Below, one piece after another: positions 23,709 through 31,277 of a DNA stretch of 44,484 bases. The position numbers and the translations under genes were made by a program. The stretch spans positions 1 to 44,484 of the forward strand of contig JAIBCE010000021.1 of assembly GCA_019694315.1 (NCBI GenBank). Direction: 5' to 3'. The notes beneath the pieces are model-generated. The model searched no databases. It was given only the letters and a program-made list of their open reading frames with translations, and was not told the origin of the DNA. Source of the DNA: Sandaracinaceae bacterium (GTDB lineage: Bacteria > Myxococcota_A > Polyangia > Polyangiales > Sandaracinaceae). Numbering within the stretch: the first letter of the stretch is position 1; the number at the start of each line of letters is the position of its first letter.

Positions 23709-24628
23709 CCCCATCTGGAACGAATGCGCCGAGGAACGCGATCCTGTGGCTGATCGCGAGCATCCTTCTGTGGACCGGTCGAGCCAGTGCTCAAGACTGC
23801 ACGGGGGGCCGCGAGGCCAGCGACGACACCAACTGGCACTGCTGCTGGCCGGGACAGAGCTGGGGGCCTCAGGAGCGAGCGTGCGTCGGACCACCCATCT
23901 GCCCCGCTGGGCTCGTGATGCATGGTGAATCCTGCGTCGCGCCGCTCGGCGCCTCGTCCGCTCGTGCCCAGCTGACGCCGAGCCCGCCGCTGGTCATCGA
24001 GCCCCCCCACATCGAGGCATCTCCCACCGAGTCCGTCGACATCCGCGAGGTGCCTGTCGGTGCGCCTGATTGGCCGTCGAGCCCTCAGTCACCGACAGCG
24101 GATCTGAACCCCCGTCTTGTCGACGAGCCGACTGATCCGGGTTTGCTCGCCGCTGGTCTCGCGACCCTGCTCGCGGGCTATGTGACAAATGCGGTGGCGG
24201 CGGCTCCGTTCTTGTCATCGCCCGGAATCCTCACTGCCTGGGATCTCGACGGAAGCTCCGAACGCCGGGATCGAACCTGTCACGACGTGGTCGGGGGGCT
24301 CGAGCTGGTTCCCGTGGTCGGCGCTCTCGGAGCATTGATTGCGCTCGCGACATGCACCGTGCCGACGTACACCGTGGTTCGCTCATCGGGAGGGGCGGTG
24401 CTCGGCTACGAGCGGACGGGGGACAGCCCTGTATACGACACCGGAGCCTGGCCGGTCGTCATGGTCGCGGGCGCTGCCGTGCAGGTGTTGGGCTTCGGGC
24501 TGACCTTGGGAGGGGCGCTGGGAAGCCATCGGAGCCTGCAAGCCGGACCGTCGAGCGGATCGACGTTGACCGTACGAGCCTCCGCACCGAGCGCGGATGT
24601 CGGACTCAGCCTGGGGCTCGTGTTCTGA
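23705..24628 (+). CDS. Exported CCWPGQ-module protein with hydrophobic C-terminal region (copy 1)
   Basis: 307 residues from GTG at 23705. Signal peptide (IASILLWTGRASAQ, cleavage near residue 30), then one Cys-rich module of about 48 residues: CTGGR...CCWPGQ...CVGPPICPAGL...GESCV. A Pro/Ser/Glu-rich linker follows, then hydrophobic segments at about 147-170, 197-220 and 250-275, and the protein ends SADVGLSLGLVF. The terminal Phe and alternating hydrophobic end recall outer-membrane beta-signals, but the helices argue for membrane insertion by another route. Paralogues are at 34926-35879 and 34124-34924, and the module also occurs twice in the protein at 25551. Function unknown. Confidence 0.7.
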   Translation: MTPSGTNAPRNAILWLIASILLWTGRASAQDCTGGREASDDTNWHCCWPGQSWGPQERACVGPPICPAGLVMHGESCVAPLGASSARAQLTPSPPLVIEPPHIEASPTESVDIREVPVGAPDWPSSPQSPTADLNPRLVDEPTDPGLLAAGLATLLAGYVTNAVAAAPFLSSPGILTAWDLDGSSERRDRTCHDVVGGLELVPVVGALGALIALATCTVPTYTVVRSSGGAVLGYERTGDSPVYDTGAWPVVMVAGAAVQVLGFGLTLGGALGSHRSLQAGPSSGSTLTVRASAPSADVGLSLGLVF

Positions 24629-24652
24629 CATCCACGCGCTGGGAGACACGAC

Positions 24653-25483
24653 ATGAGACGTTCCTTCGCCGTCGCGCTTGGCCTGTGGACGCTCATGGGG
24701 TGCTCCAAGCCGCCGGAGGGCCTCCTCGATCGGTGCAATGCGGGCGACGATGACGGAGACGGCCTGGTCGACGAGGACACTGGCGAGGCCGCCGGTTGCG
24801 AAGCGACCGAGATCTGCGTGGCTGCGCGTTGTGTGCCGAATTGCGGTGACGCCTACTGCGATCCGCGCGAGTCGTGTGGGGTGTGTCCGACCGACTGCGG
24901 GGCATGCCCGTTCTGCGGCGACGGGGAGTGCAATGGAGGCGAGGTCTGCGGGGACTGCCCAGTCGACTGCGGCGACTGCCCGTTCTGTGGCGACGGGACC
25001 TGCAACGGCTCCGACTCTTGCGCGTCTTGCCGTGAGGACTGCGGCCTGTGTCTGGGCGAGTGCGCCCCTTGCGGGCCGGGCTTCAGTTGCGGCGCTGGGC
25101 TCGAGTGCCTGCTTCGTCGCTGTGATGGTGCCGCGGGCTGCTACCTCCTCGGCGCGACCGTCGACTGTCCGACGATTGGCGGTCAGGTCTGTCCTCCGGT
25201 CAGGGCCTGGGATCACTGCATGGTCGACGCCGACTGTGGCCGACTGCACTGCATCTCGGGTCGCTGCGTGCAGGGCCCCGAGATGTTCCCGGAAGGCACC
25301 GATCCATGTTGGACCGATGCCTTCTGGTGTCCCCCCGAGCCGTCCACGCCGGCGGGGCTCGACGTCGAGTGCTCCACGGGGTGTGTCGCAGGCCGCGGCT
25401 GTTACTCCAGGTGCACGATGACCTGCACCTCGTCGTGCCCCTACGGGCTGACGTGCTCCGGTGGGTACTGCGTCGATCTGTGA
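24653..25483 (+). CDS. Cys-rich lipoprotein with CGDGxCN repeats
   Basis: 276 residues from ATG at 24653. Lipobox LMGC (Cys17). An acidic DDDGDGLVDED segment at about 31-41 resembles the Ca-binding D-rich motifs found with MopE-type proteins. It is followed by three tandem Cys repeats of the form CGDGxCNxxxxCxxCxxDCGxCP (about 63-125), then two further disulfide-rich regions. The part LLRRCDGAAGC...CPPVRAWDHC...DADCG also occurs in the protein encoded at 26819-27589. More than 40 Cys residues indicate an extracytoplasmic, disulfide-bonded protein. It sits 24 bp after the CCWPGQ gene and is probably co-transcribed with it. Confidence 0.75.
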   Translation: MRRSFAVALGLWTLMGCSKPPEGLLDRCNAGDDDGDGLVDEDTGEAAGCEATEICVAARCVPNCGDAYCDPRESCGVCPTDCGACPFCGDGECNGGEVCGDCPVDCGDCPFCGDGTCNGSDSCASCREDCGLCLGECAPCGPGFSCGAGLECLLRRCDGAAGCYLLGATVDCPTIGGQVCPPVRAWDHCMVDADCGRLHCISGRCVQGPEMFPEGTDPCWTDAFWCPPEPSTPAGLDVECSTGCVAGRGCYSRCTMTCTSSCPYGLTCSGGYCVDL

Positions 25484-25550
25484 CACGTCTCCTCGGGCAC
25501 GGTCGACGGGCTCGAGGTGAGACCGACCATTCACCAACAGGAAGGGATCG

Positions 25551-26783
25551 ATGCACGACCAAGACTGGCGGAGGAACCTGGGTGTCGGAGCGGTGCTGCT
25601 GATCGGAGCGATGGACTCCGGCTGCGCGTCCATGTTCATCCACGGGGGCAGGTTGGTGAATGCCCAGCACCCGGTGGCGGATGCGATTGCAGTCTACGAG
25701 GTCCGGTCGTGTCACGACTCCACGGGTGCACCCAGCCGGAGCCCTGGGGCGACCTATCACCTGCTGCCTGGCGTGGACGGCGTCGCGCTTCTCGAGCGGA
25801 GCGTGGACGGGAGTGTGCTGATCACCAATCGCTGGCAGGACGCGACGGCGACACACTTCTTCGCGTGGGGAGCGGGTCTGGGTTGGGAATACACGCTGCC
25901 CTCGGATGGAAGTCCCGCCGAGCGGTTCGGCCACCGGTATCCTTCCAGCACCGAAGGAGACGACGGTAGCCGGAGACCCTTGGTGTCTCGGCCGCCTGAC
26001 AGCACGTGCAGCCTGGTTCTCGTTTCGGGCGCGCCGCCCGGTGCGACCGCCGGCGTCCGCCCCGCTACCGTCCTCACGGTCGCCGCCCCGCCCCTGCCTG
26101 AGCCGACCCCTGCGGTGGAGGAGGGGGCAGTGGCGCCGGGCACGCAGGGCGACTCGAGCTGTGCTGCGGGTCGCGTGGAGACCGCCGACGGTCATTGCTG
26201 CCTGCCTGGCCAGAGCTGGGATGCATCCCACCGGAGCTGTGCGGCCCCATCCACGGCATGTGCCGAGGGTCGTGTGGAGACACGGGATGGCTATTGTTGC
26301 TGGCCTGGACAGACCTTCGATCGCTCCGTGCGCGCATGTGCGGGGCCCCCGCAGTGTCCGGCGGGGCTCGGCGCAGCCGGGCAGGAGTGCGTCCCACGAA
26401 GCGGCGCCGGCGCGGCCACGGCTGCCCCAACTGCCGAGGGGGATGTCGCGGCTCTTCGCGCCCAGGGACGTGCTCACTTCCAGGCTCGGCGCTACGGCGA
26501 CTCGGCGGTGGCCTATGAGCGCGCCGCCCGGCTCGCGCCCGAGAACGCGAGCCTCTGGAGCGGCCTCGGCGCGGCACGACTCGCCGGAAACGACTATGCA
26601 GGTGCGGCCCTCGCGTACCAGCAGGCCGTGCGATTGGCTCCCACCATGGCAGCGTACCGCGTCGCGCTCGGCAGGGCTTATGCCGCGGGTGGACAGCGCG
26701 CGGCGGCGCGGAGTGAGTACGAGAGGGCCCTCGAGATCGAGCCCGACAACCGTGAGGCACGTCTCGCTCTCTCACGTCTGTAG
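25551..26783 (+). CDS. Exported protein with two CCWPGQ modules and C-terminal TPR repeats
   Basis: 410 residues from ATG at 25551 with AGGAAGGG upstream. The N-terminus is hydrophobic and ends MDSGC (Cys25); Asp at -3 makes it a poor lipobox, so lipidation is uncertain. Residues 30-160 form a domain without known motifs. Two Cys modules follow: CAAGR...CCLPGQ (204-230, truncated) and CAEGR...CCWPGQ...CAGPPQCPAGL...GQECV (237-280). The last 110 residues form about three TPR units (ARRYGDSAVAYERAARLAPE and two more). It links the Cys module to a protein-binding scaffold and suggests that CCWPGQ proteins take part in an envelope complex. Confidence 0.75.
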   Translation: MHDQDWRRNLGVGAVLLIGAMDSGCASMFIHGGRLVNAQHPVADAIAVYEVRSCHDSTGAPSRSPGATYHLLPGVDGVALLERSVDGSVLITNRWQDATATHFFAWGAGLGWEYTLPSDGSPAERFGHRYPSSTEGDDGSRRPLVSRPPDSTCSLVLVSGAPPGATAGVRPATVLTVAAPPLPEPTPAVEEGAVAPGTQGDSSCAAGRVETADGHCCLPGQSWDASHRSCAAPSTACAEGRVETRDGYCCWPGQTFDRSVRACAGPPQCPAGLGAAGQECVPRSGAGAATAAPTAEGDVAALRAQGRAHFQARRYGDSAVAYERAARLAPENASLWSGLGAARLAGNDYAGAALAYQQAVRLAPTMAAYRVALGRAYAAGGQRAAARSEYERALEIEPDNREARLALSRL

Positions 26784-26818
26784 TCGCAGATTCGGATCTG
26801 TCGTTCTCGCGCGGAGCC

Positions 26819-27589
26819 TCACCAACAGAAGCCTTCAGTCGCGCCCGGGTCGAGCCGGCATGTCGAGCCAGCGGGACAATTGCTGTCGGACGTCGAGCAG
26901 ACGATGAAACAGTACGTCTGGAGGCCCGTCCCTTCCGAAGAGCAGTCCTGAGCGCGCGCGTCGAACGCCGGCTCGGGGCTGTTGACGCAATCGACGTAGA
27001 CGTTGCTGCACGGGCGCATGCAGCGCATGCCTGGAGCGTGAGGGGCCGCCGTGCACACGACGCCCTCGCCGCAGCCGTCGGGATCGCTGTCGCAACGGGC
27101 GAATTCGGCGACGCGAGGACAGGTCGCGCGCCACGCGCCTTCGATCACGGCGCACGCGTTCTCCTGGCCCGGTGGCACGCAAGCCTCCTCGCCATCGCAG
27201 CGTCGACGCACACACTCGTAGCCCGAGGGGCAGGGCGTCGCATAGCCGCACGAGGAGCACATCGGCCCAGGAGCTGTCCCCGCGTCGAGCTCGCCCGTGG
27301 GCGATTCGCAATACGTGCTTCCTGCCGAGTTGGCCTGGGAGTAGCAGGCATCGCGAGCGGGGCAGTCTCCACCGATGCAAGAGGTGTAGTCGCACTCCGT
27401 GAGGACCGCGCCGGTCCCGCTTCGTGCCTGGTAGGTGCAGCTCGCAGGCGACTCTCCGTAGCAGAGGAGACAGCGCCGCCAGACGCGGCCGTCGGAGCAG
27501 GACTGCGGCACACAGTCATAGGCGTCACAGCCAGTCCCAGCCGCCAGCGCGAGTAGGACGACCACACAGAGGAGATTCGATCGACTCAT
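26819..27589 (-). CDS. Cys-rich lipoprotein, partial paralogue of the 24653 product
   Basis: 256 residues from ATG at 27589. The signal peptide ends at GTGC (Cys21). About 36 Cys residues are spread over the mature protein. The central part GYECVRRRCDGEEACV...CAVIEG...TCPRVAEFARCDSDPDGCG matches the 24653 protein in order and spacing, whereas the N-terminal repeats differ. No catalytic motif. It is transcribed against the preceding four genes and ends 35 bp from the TPR protein's stop, at the right edge of the repeat-bounded segment. Confidence 0.72.
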   Translation of the reverse strand: MSRSNLLCVVVLLALAAGTGCDAYDCVPQSCSDGRVWRRCLLCYGESPASCTYQARSGTGAVLTECDYTSCIGGDCPARDACYSQANSAGSTYCESPTGELDAGTAPGPMCSSCGYATPCPSGYECVRRRCDGEEACVPPGQENACAVIEGAWRATCPRVAEFARCDSDPDGCGEGVVCTAAPHAPGMRCMRPCSNVYVDCVNSPEPAFDARAQDCSSEGTGLQTYCFIVCSTSDSNCPAGSTCRLDPGATEGFCW

Positions 27590-27805
27590 GCGCCCTCGAG
27601 TCGGCGAGCGTACACTCCAAGGGCGCGCTCGGGCCGGCGGCCCGCTCTACGCCTCTGCTCGGGGTGCGTCAACGAACGTGGGAGTCGCCCGTGAGCTGAC
27701 GAGGGTCGGCGGAGACGTACCCTCACGATCTTCTCACCAGGGCCATGGAGCAGTCGCCGACGGCGGCGTGTTCGTGCGCGCCCGGAGGCGCGCGACTGCC
27801 CCCGG

Positions 27806-27905
27806 GCGCGTCGGCTCAGGCCCTCTTCAGCCACGGAAGGGCGTCGAGATCGACGTTGCCGCCGCAGAGCACCACCCCGATGCGGCGGAGCGAAGCGGAG
27901 AGTCG
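27806..27905. repeat. Right 100-bp direct repeat: 3' end of the threonine dehydratase-like gene
   Basis: The functional copy of the repeat. It includes the TGA (minus strand, 27816-27818), about 29 codons before it and 10 bp after it, and matches 23005-23104 at 99 of 100 positions. Confidence 0.95.
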
Positions 27906-28802
27906 TGACTGGCCTCTTCCGAGCGCGACGGCCACGCTCACGCCGGCGCTGGGCTCGATGACGAGCTTCATGCGCTCGAAGACGAGCTTGGTGCAGGCGA
28001 CGATGGGCTCCTCGTCGACGAGCACGATCTCGCTCACGAGGTCGCGCACCACGGGGAACGTGAGCGCGCCGAGGCTCGTGCGCAGGCCATCGGCCACCGT
28101 GACCGGCGGCTTCTGCGCCACGATGGCGCCCGACCTCTTGCTCTCGTACGCGTCGGCCGCGAGCGCGGGCTCGGCGCCGATCACCTGGGTCTCAGGCGCG
28201 AGCTCACGGTAGGCGAGCGCGACCCCGCTGATCATGCCGCCCCCGCCGAGCGGCACGATCACCGCGTCGAGGTCGGGCACCTCGTCGAAGAGCTCGAGCG
28301 CGAGCGTGCCCTGACCCTCGATGACGTCGGCGTGGTCGTACGGAGGCACCAGCGTGGCGCCCGTCTCGGCGGCGATGCGCGCGGCGGTCTCCTCGCGGCT
28401 CTTCTGCGTGGGCTCACAGGGCACCACGCGGCCGCCGTAGCCGCGCACGGCCTCGCGCTTCACCTCGGGCGCGTTCGTGGGCATCACGATGTGCGCCGGG
28501 ATCCCGCGGATCCGCGCCGCGAGCGCGAGCGCCTGCGCGTGGTTGCCCGAGCTGTGCGTGACCACGCCCCGCGCCGCGGCCTCGTCGGTGAGCTTCAGCA
28601 CGGCGTTCATGGCCCCGCGGATCTTGAAGGCGCCGATGCGCTGGAGGTTCTCGCACTTGAAGAAGAGCGAGCGCGCGACACCGTCGCTCGACGCCCACGT
28701 GTCCATGGTGCGCGAGGTGAGGACGGGCGTGCGGTGCACGTGAGGCGCGATGCGCTCGTGGGCGGCGCGGATGCCGGCGAGGTCGGTGGCGTAGGTGGTC
28801 AC
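27816..28802 (-). CDS. PLP-dependent threonine ammonia-lyase / serine racemase family enzyme
   Basis: 328 residues from GTG at 28802, reading TTYATDLAGIRAAHERI; a longer frame has no family sequence. Fold-type II PLP motifs are present: Schiff-base Lys in AFKIRGAMNA, SSGNHAQALA for substrate binding, and the phosphate loop PLGGGGMISG. There is no C-terminal ACT regulatory domain, so it resembles catabolic threonine dehydratase (TdcB-like) or serine/threo-hydroxyaspartate racemase rather than biosynthetic IlvA. It would convert threonine to 2-oxobutanoate plus ammonia, or racemise/deaminate serine. Its last 100 bp are duplicated at 23005-23104. Confidence 0.88.
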   Translation of the reverse strand: MTTYATDLAGIRAAHERIAPHVHRTPVLTSRTMDTWASSDGVARSLFFKCENLQRIGAFKIRGAMNAVLKLTDEAAARGVVTHSSGNHAQALALAARIRGIPAHIVMPTNAPEVKREAVRGYGGRVVPCEPTQKSREETAARIAAETGATLVPPYDHADVIEGQGTLALELFDEVPDLDAVIVPLGGGGMISGVALAYRELAPETQVIGAEPALAADAYESKRSGAIVAQKPPVTVADGLRTSLGALTFPVVRDLVSEIVLVDEEPIVACTKLVFERMKLVIEPSAGVSVAVALGRGQSRLSASLRRIGVVLCGGNVDLDALPWLKRA

Positions 28803-28965
28803 GCCGCGAGCATAGGCGGCCAGCGTGCATTTCTCGCGGTGCACTGCTTGCGGGCCCTTTCTCACCTTCGGCGCATCGCTTGCGCGCCCGACCCGTTCGG
28901 CGCCCGAAAACCGTGGGATTTCAAGGGGACCAGCCTGGATCGGCCGATGCACACGGGCAGCGCCC

Positions 28966-30192
28966 ATGAAGCGCATCGTCATCCTGGGTGGCGGCACCGG
29001 CGGCACGATGATGGCCAACCGGCTCGTGAGGGCGTTGCCCGACGGCTGGAAGGTCATCGTCGTCGATCGCGACGACGTGCACGTCTATCAGCCCGGCCTC
29101 CTCTTTCTCCCGTTCGGCACCTACCGACGCGAGGAGATGACCAAGACGCGACGGACCCTGCTCGATCCCCACGTGCAGCTGTATCTCTCGGGGATCGATC
29201 GCGTCGCGCCCGACGAGAAGGTCGTCGCCCTCACCGACGGCACTCGCCTCACGTACGACATCCTGATCATCTCGACCGGCTCGCGGATCCTCCCCGACCA
29301 GACGCCAGGCCTCACCGGCGAGGGCTGGGGCAAGAGCGCCTTCGACTTCTACACGCTCGAGGGCGCGCTCCGGCTGCGCTATGCGCTCGAGAGCTTCACC
29401 GGCGGCCGCTTCGTCCTGAACGTGGCCGAGATGCCCATCAAGTGTCCCGTCGCGCCCCTCGAGATGCTCTTTCTCGCCGACGCGTACTTCACCGAGCGTG
29501 GCATTCGCGACAAGGTCGAGATCGTCTATGCCACTCCGCTCGAGGGCGCCTTCACGAAGCCCCGGGCCTCGGCGGCGCTCGGCGACATGCTGGGTCGGCG
29601 CGGCATCCAGGTGACGGGCGACTTCTCGGTCTCCGAGGTCGATGGGGCCAAGAAGCTCCTCAAGGGCTATGACGGCCGGGAGGTGCCTTATGACCTCCTC
29701 GTGTCGATTCCGGTGCACGGCGGCGCCGAGGTGATGACCAAGAGCGGGCTCGCGGACGCAGGCGGCTGGGTGCCCACCGACAAGCACACGCTGCGAAGCA
29801 AGCAATTCGCGGACGTCTTCGTGATCGGTGACGCCACGGATCTTCCCTCGTCCAAGGCTGGCGCGGTCGCTCACTTCCAGTCCGAGGTGCTCTACGACAA
29901 CATCCTTCGTCACATCGACGAGCGACCCCTCGTGCCGGGCTTCGACGGACACGCCAACTGCTTCATCGAGACCGGCTTCGGCAAGGCGATGCTCATCGAC
30001 TTCAACTACACGACGGAGCCGCTCCCGGGACGCTTCCCGCTCCCGATGTTCGGCCCGTTCACGCTCCTCGAGGAGAGCGAGGCCAACCACTGGGGCAAGC
30101 TCGCGTTCAAGTGGATCTACTGGAACGTGCTCCTGGCAGGAAAAGAGATCCCGCTGGATCACCGCATGCTCATGGCCGGCAAGTGGGCCTGA
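28966..30192 (+). CDS. sqr: Sulfide:quinone oxidoreductase-like flavoprotein
   Basis: 408 residues from ATG at 28966. N-terminal FAD site VILGGGTGGTMMANRL, second dinucleotide-site strand ISTGSRILPD, and C-terminal FAD motif VFVIGDATDLPSSKAG (about 284-299). Only two cysteines exist, Cys160 in EMPIKCPVAPLEM and Cys332 in HANCFIETG. They match the two cysteines that form the sulfur-shuttling pair in SQR; the third Cys of type I enzymes is absent. SQR oxidises sulfide to polysulfide or persulfide and reduces quinone at the membrane; amphipathic C-terminal helices fit that. First gene of a sulfur operon with the DUF1641-TusE fusion (17 bp) and a DsrE-type protein. Confidence 0.87.
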   Translation: MKRIVILGGGTGGTMMANRLVRALPDGWKVIVVDRDDVHVYQPGLLFLPFGTYRREEMTKTRRTLLDPHVQLYLSGIDRVAPDEKVVALTDGTRLTYDILIISTGSRILPDQTPGLTGEGWGKSAFDFYTLEGALRLRYALESFTGGRFVLNVAEMPIKCPVAPLEMLFLADAYFTERGIRDKVEIVYATPLEGAFTKPRASAALGDMLGRRGIQVTGDFSVSEVDGAKKLLKGYDGREVPYDLLVSIPVHGGAEVMTKSGLADAGGWVPTDKHTLRSKQFADVFVIGDATDLPSSKAGAVAHFQSEVLYDNILRHIDERPLVPGFDGHANCFIETGFGKAMLIDFNYTTEPLPGRFPLPMFGPFTLLEESEANHWGKLAFKWIYWNVLLAGKEIPLDHRMLMAGKWA

Positions 30193-30209
30193 ACGGAGTG
30201 GGTGACACG

Positions 30210-31235
30210 ATGGAGACCAAGAACGTTCACGTGCCCGGCCCCGAGGGCAAGACTCAGGACCACAGCCTCGCTGCGCTCCATGCGCGGCTCGATCAGCTCA
30301 GCGCCGACGTGACCTACCTCGTCGAGCGACAGCGCAAGATCGACGACTTCCTCGACGACTTCGGCCCGATCGCGAAGGCGATGCTCAACAGCACTGCGTC
30401 GCGGCTCGATGGCTACGAGAAGCGGGGCTACTTCGAGATGGGCCGCGAGGCGCTCGGCATCGTCGAGCGCGTGGCCGAGGGCTTCACGCCGGACGACGTG
30501 CGCAAGCTCGGCGGCGCCGTCGTGGGCATCCTCGAGACCGTCCGCGAGCTGACGCAGCCCGAGGTGCTCAAGGTGGCCTCCGAGGCGGCGTCGGTGCTCC
30601 AGAACGCCGAGGAAGCTGCGCCGATCGGCATCGTGGGGATGGTGCGCGCCACGAGCGATCACGACGTCCAGAAGGGCATGAGCGTGATGGTCGAGGTGAT
30701 GCGCCAGGTCGGCCGCGCCGCCGCGGCGGTGCGCGACAAGCGCGCGGCCTCGCCGATGGGCCAGAAGAAGGCGAAGCTCGACGCCGTGCTCGGTCGGCGC
30801 ATGGGCACCCAGAAGAGCGCGCTCGGCGTGGAACGGACCCTGCCGCCCAGGCCCCGCGAGGCCGCCTCGAAGATCGCGGCGCCTGCGTCGAAGGGCCCTG
30901 CGTGCGCCACACCCGCTGCGCCTGCGGCGACGGCCACCGTGTTGGACGGCGTCGGCTTCAGCGCCGATGGCCACATGACCGATGCGAGCCAGTGGACCCG
31001 CGAGCTCGGTCAGAAGATCGCCACCATGCAGGCCGTCGACATGACCGACGCGCACTGGAAGCTCGTCGAGGTCGCCCGCAAGGACTTCGAGAGCACCAAG
31101 ACCTCGCCCAACATCCGCCGACTCACGCAGATCACCGACGTCACGACCAAGGACGTCTACGCCCTCTTCCCCAAGGCGCCTGCGCGAACGCTCGCGAAGA
31201 TCGCGGGTCTCCCGAAGCCTGCCGGTTGTCTCTGA
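30210..31235 (+). CDS. DUF1641 domain fused to a TusE/DsrC-type sulfur carrier
   Basis: 341 residues from ATG at 30210. Residues about 15-170 are helical and contain the DUF1641 core (GAVVGILETVRELTQPEVLK). A Lys/Ala/Pro linker (180-245) leads to a DsrC/TusE domain (246-341) beginning DGVGFSADGHMTDASQW and ending LPKPAGCL. The invariant penultimate Cys340 (CysA) is present, but the position eleven residues earlier (CysB) is Ala329, so it should act as a one-Cys sulfur carrier like TusE and not as the two-Cys DsrC of dissimilatory sulfite reduction. DUF1641 proteins are recurrent neighbours of SQR. The fusion suggests a carrier docked at the SQR complex. Confidence 0.82.
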   Translation: METKNVHVPGPEGKTQDHSLAALHARLDQLSADVTYLVERQRKIDDFLDDFGPIAKAMLNSTASRLDGYEKRGYFEMGREALGIVERVAEGFTPDDVRKLGGAVVGILETVRELTQPEVLKVASEAASVLQNAEEAAPIGIVGMVRATSDHDVQKGMSVMVEVMRQVGRAAAAVRDKRAASPMGQKKAKLDAVLGRRMGTQKSALGVERTLPPRPREAASKIAAPASKGPACATPAAPAATATVLDGVGFSADGHMTDASQWTRELGQKIATMQAVDMTDAHWKLVEVARKDFESTKTSPNIRRLTQITDVTTKDVYALFPKAPARTLAKIAGLPKPAGCL

Positions 31236-31277
31236 ACGTCGCCGACGAACCCTGATCCGATTCCCAGGAGCCACACG

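Larger units (their letters stand above)
23005..27905. mobile_element. Candidate inserted or duplicated segment bounded by 100-bp direct repeats
   Basis: The two repeats enclose five genes, all for exported or lipoprotein-type products (23298 to 27589), and no recombinase, transposase or phage gene. A gene 3' end restored at one side and duplicated at the other is how site-specific islands sit in chromosomes, but a plain segmental duplication or recombination between copies would look the same. By eye, the enclosed DNA uses Cys codons more and strictly GC-biased codons less than the flanks. Treat as a hypothesis. Confidence 0.45.

Noticed and set aside
27586..27834. Short minus-strand frame MAEEGLSRRARG... 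and its twin near 22797-23114
   Set aside because: Both are out-of-frame readings of the 100-bp repeat (the true reading is the end of the threonine dehydratase-like gene), so their similarity only reflects the repeat.
28838..28851. Sigma-54-like GG-N10-GC element upstream of the SQR operon
   Set aside because: Only the invariant dinucleotides and TTGC fit; the TGGCAC half is poor, and GG-N10-GC is frequent by chance at this GC content.
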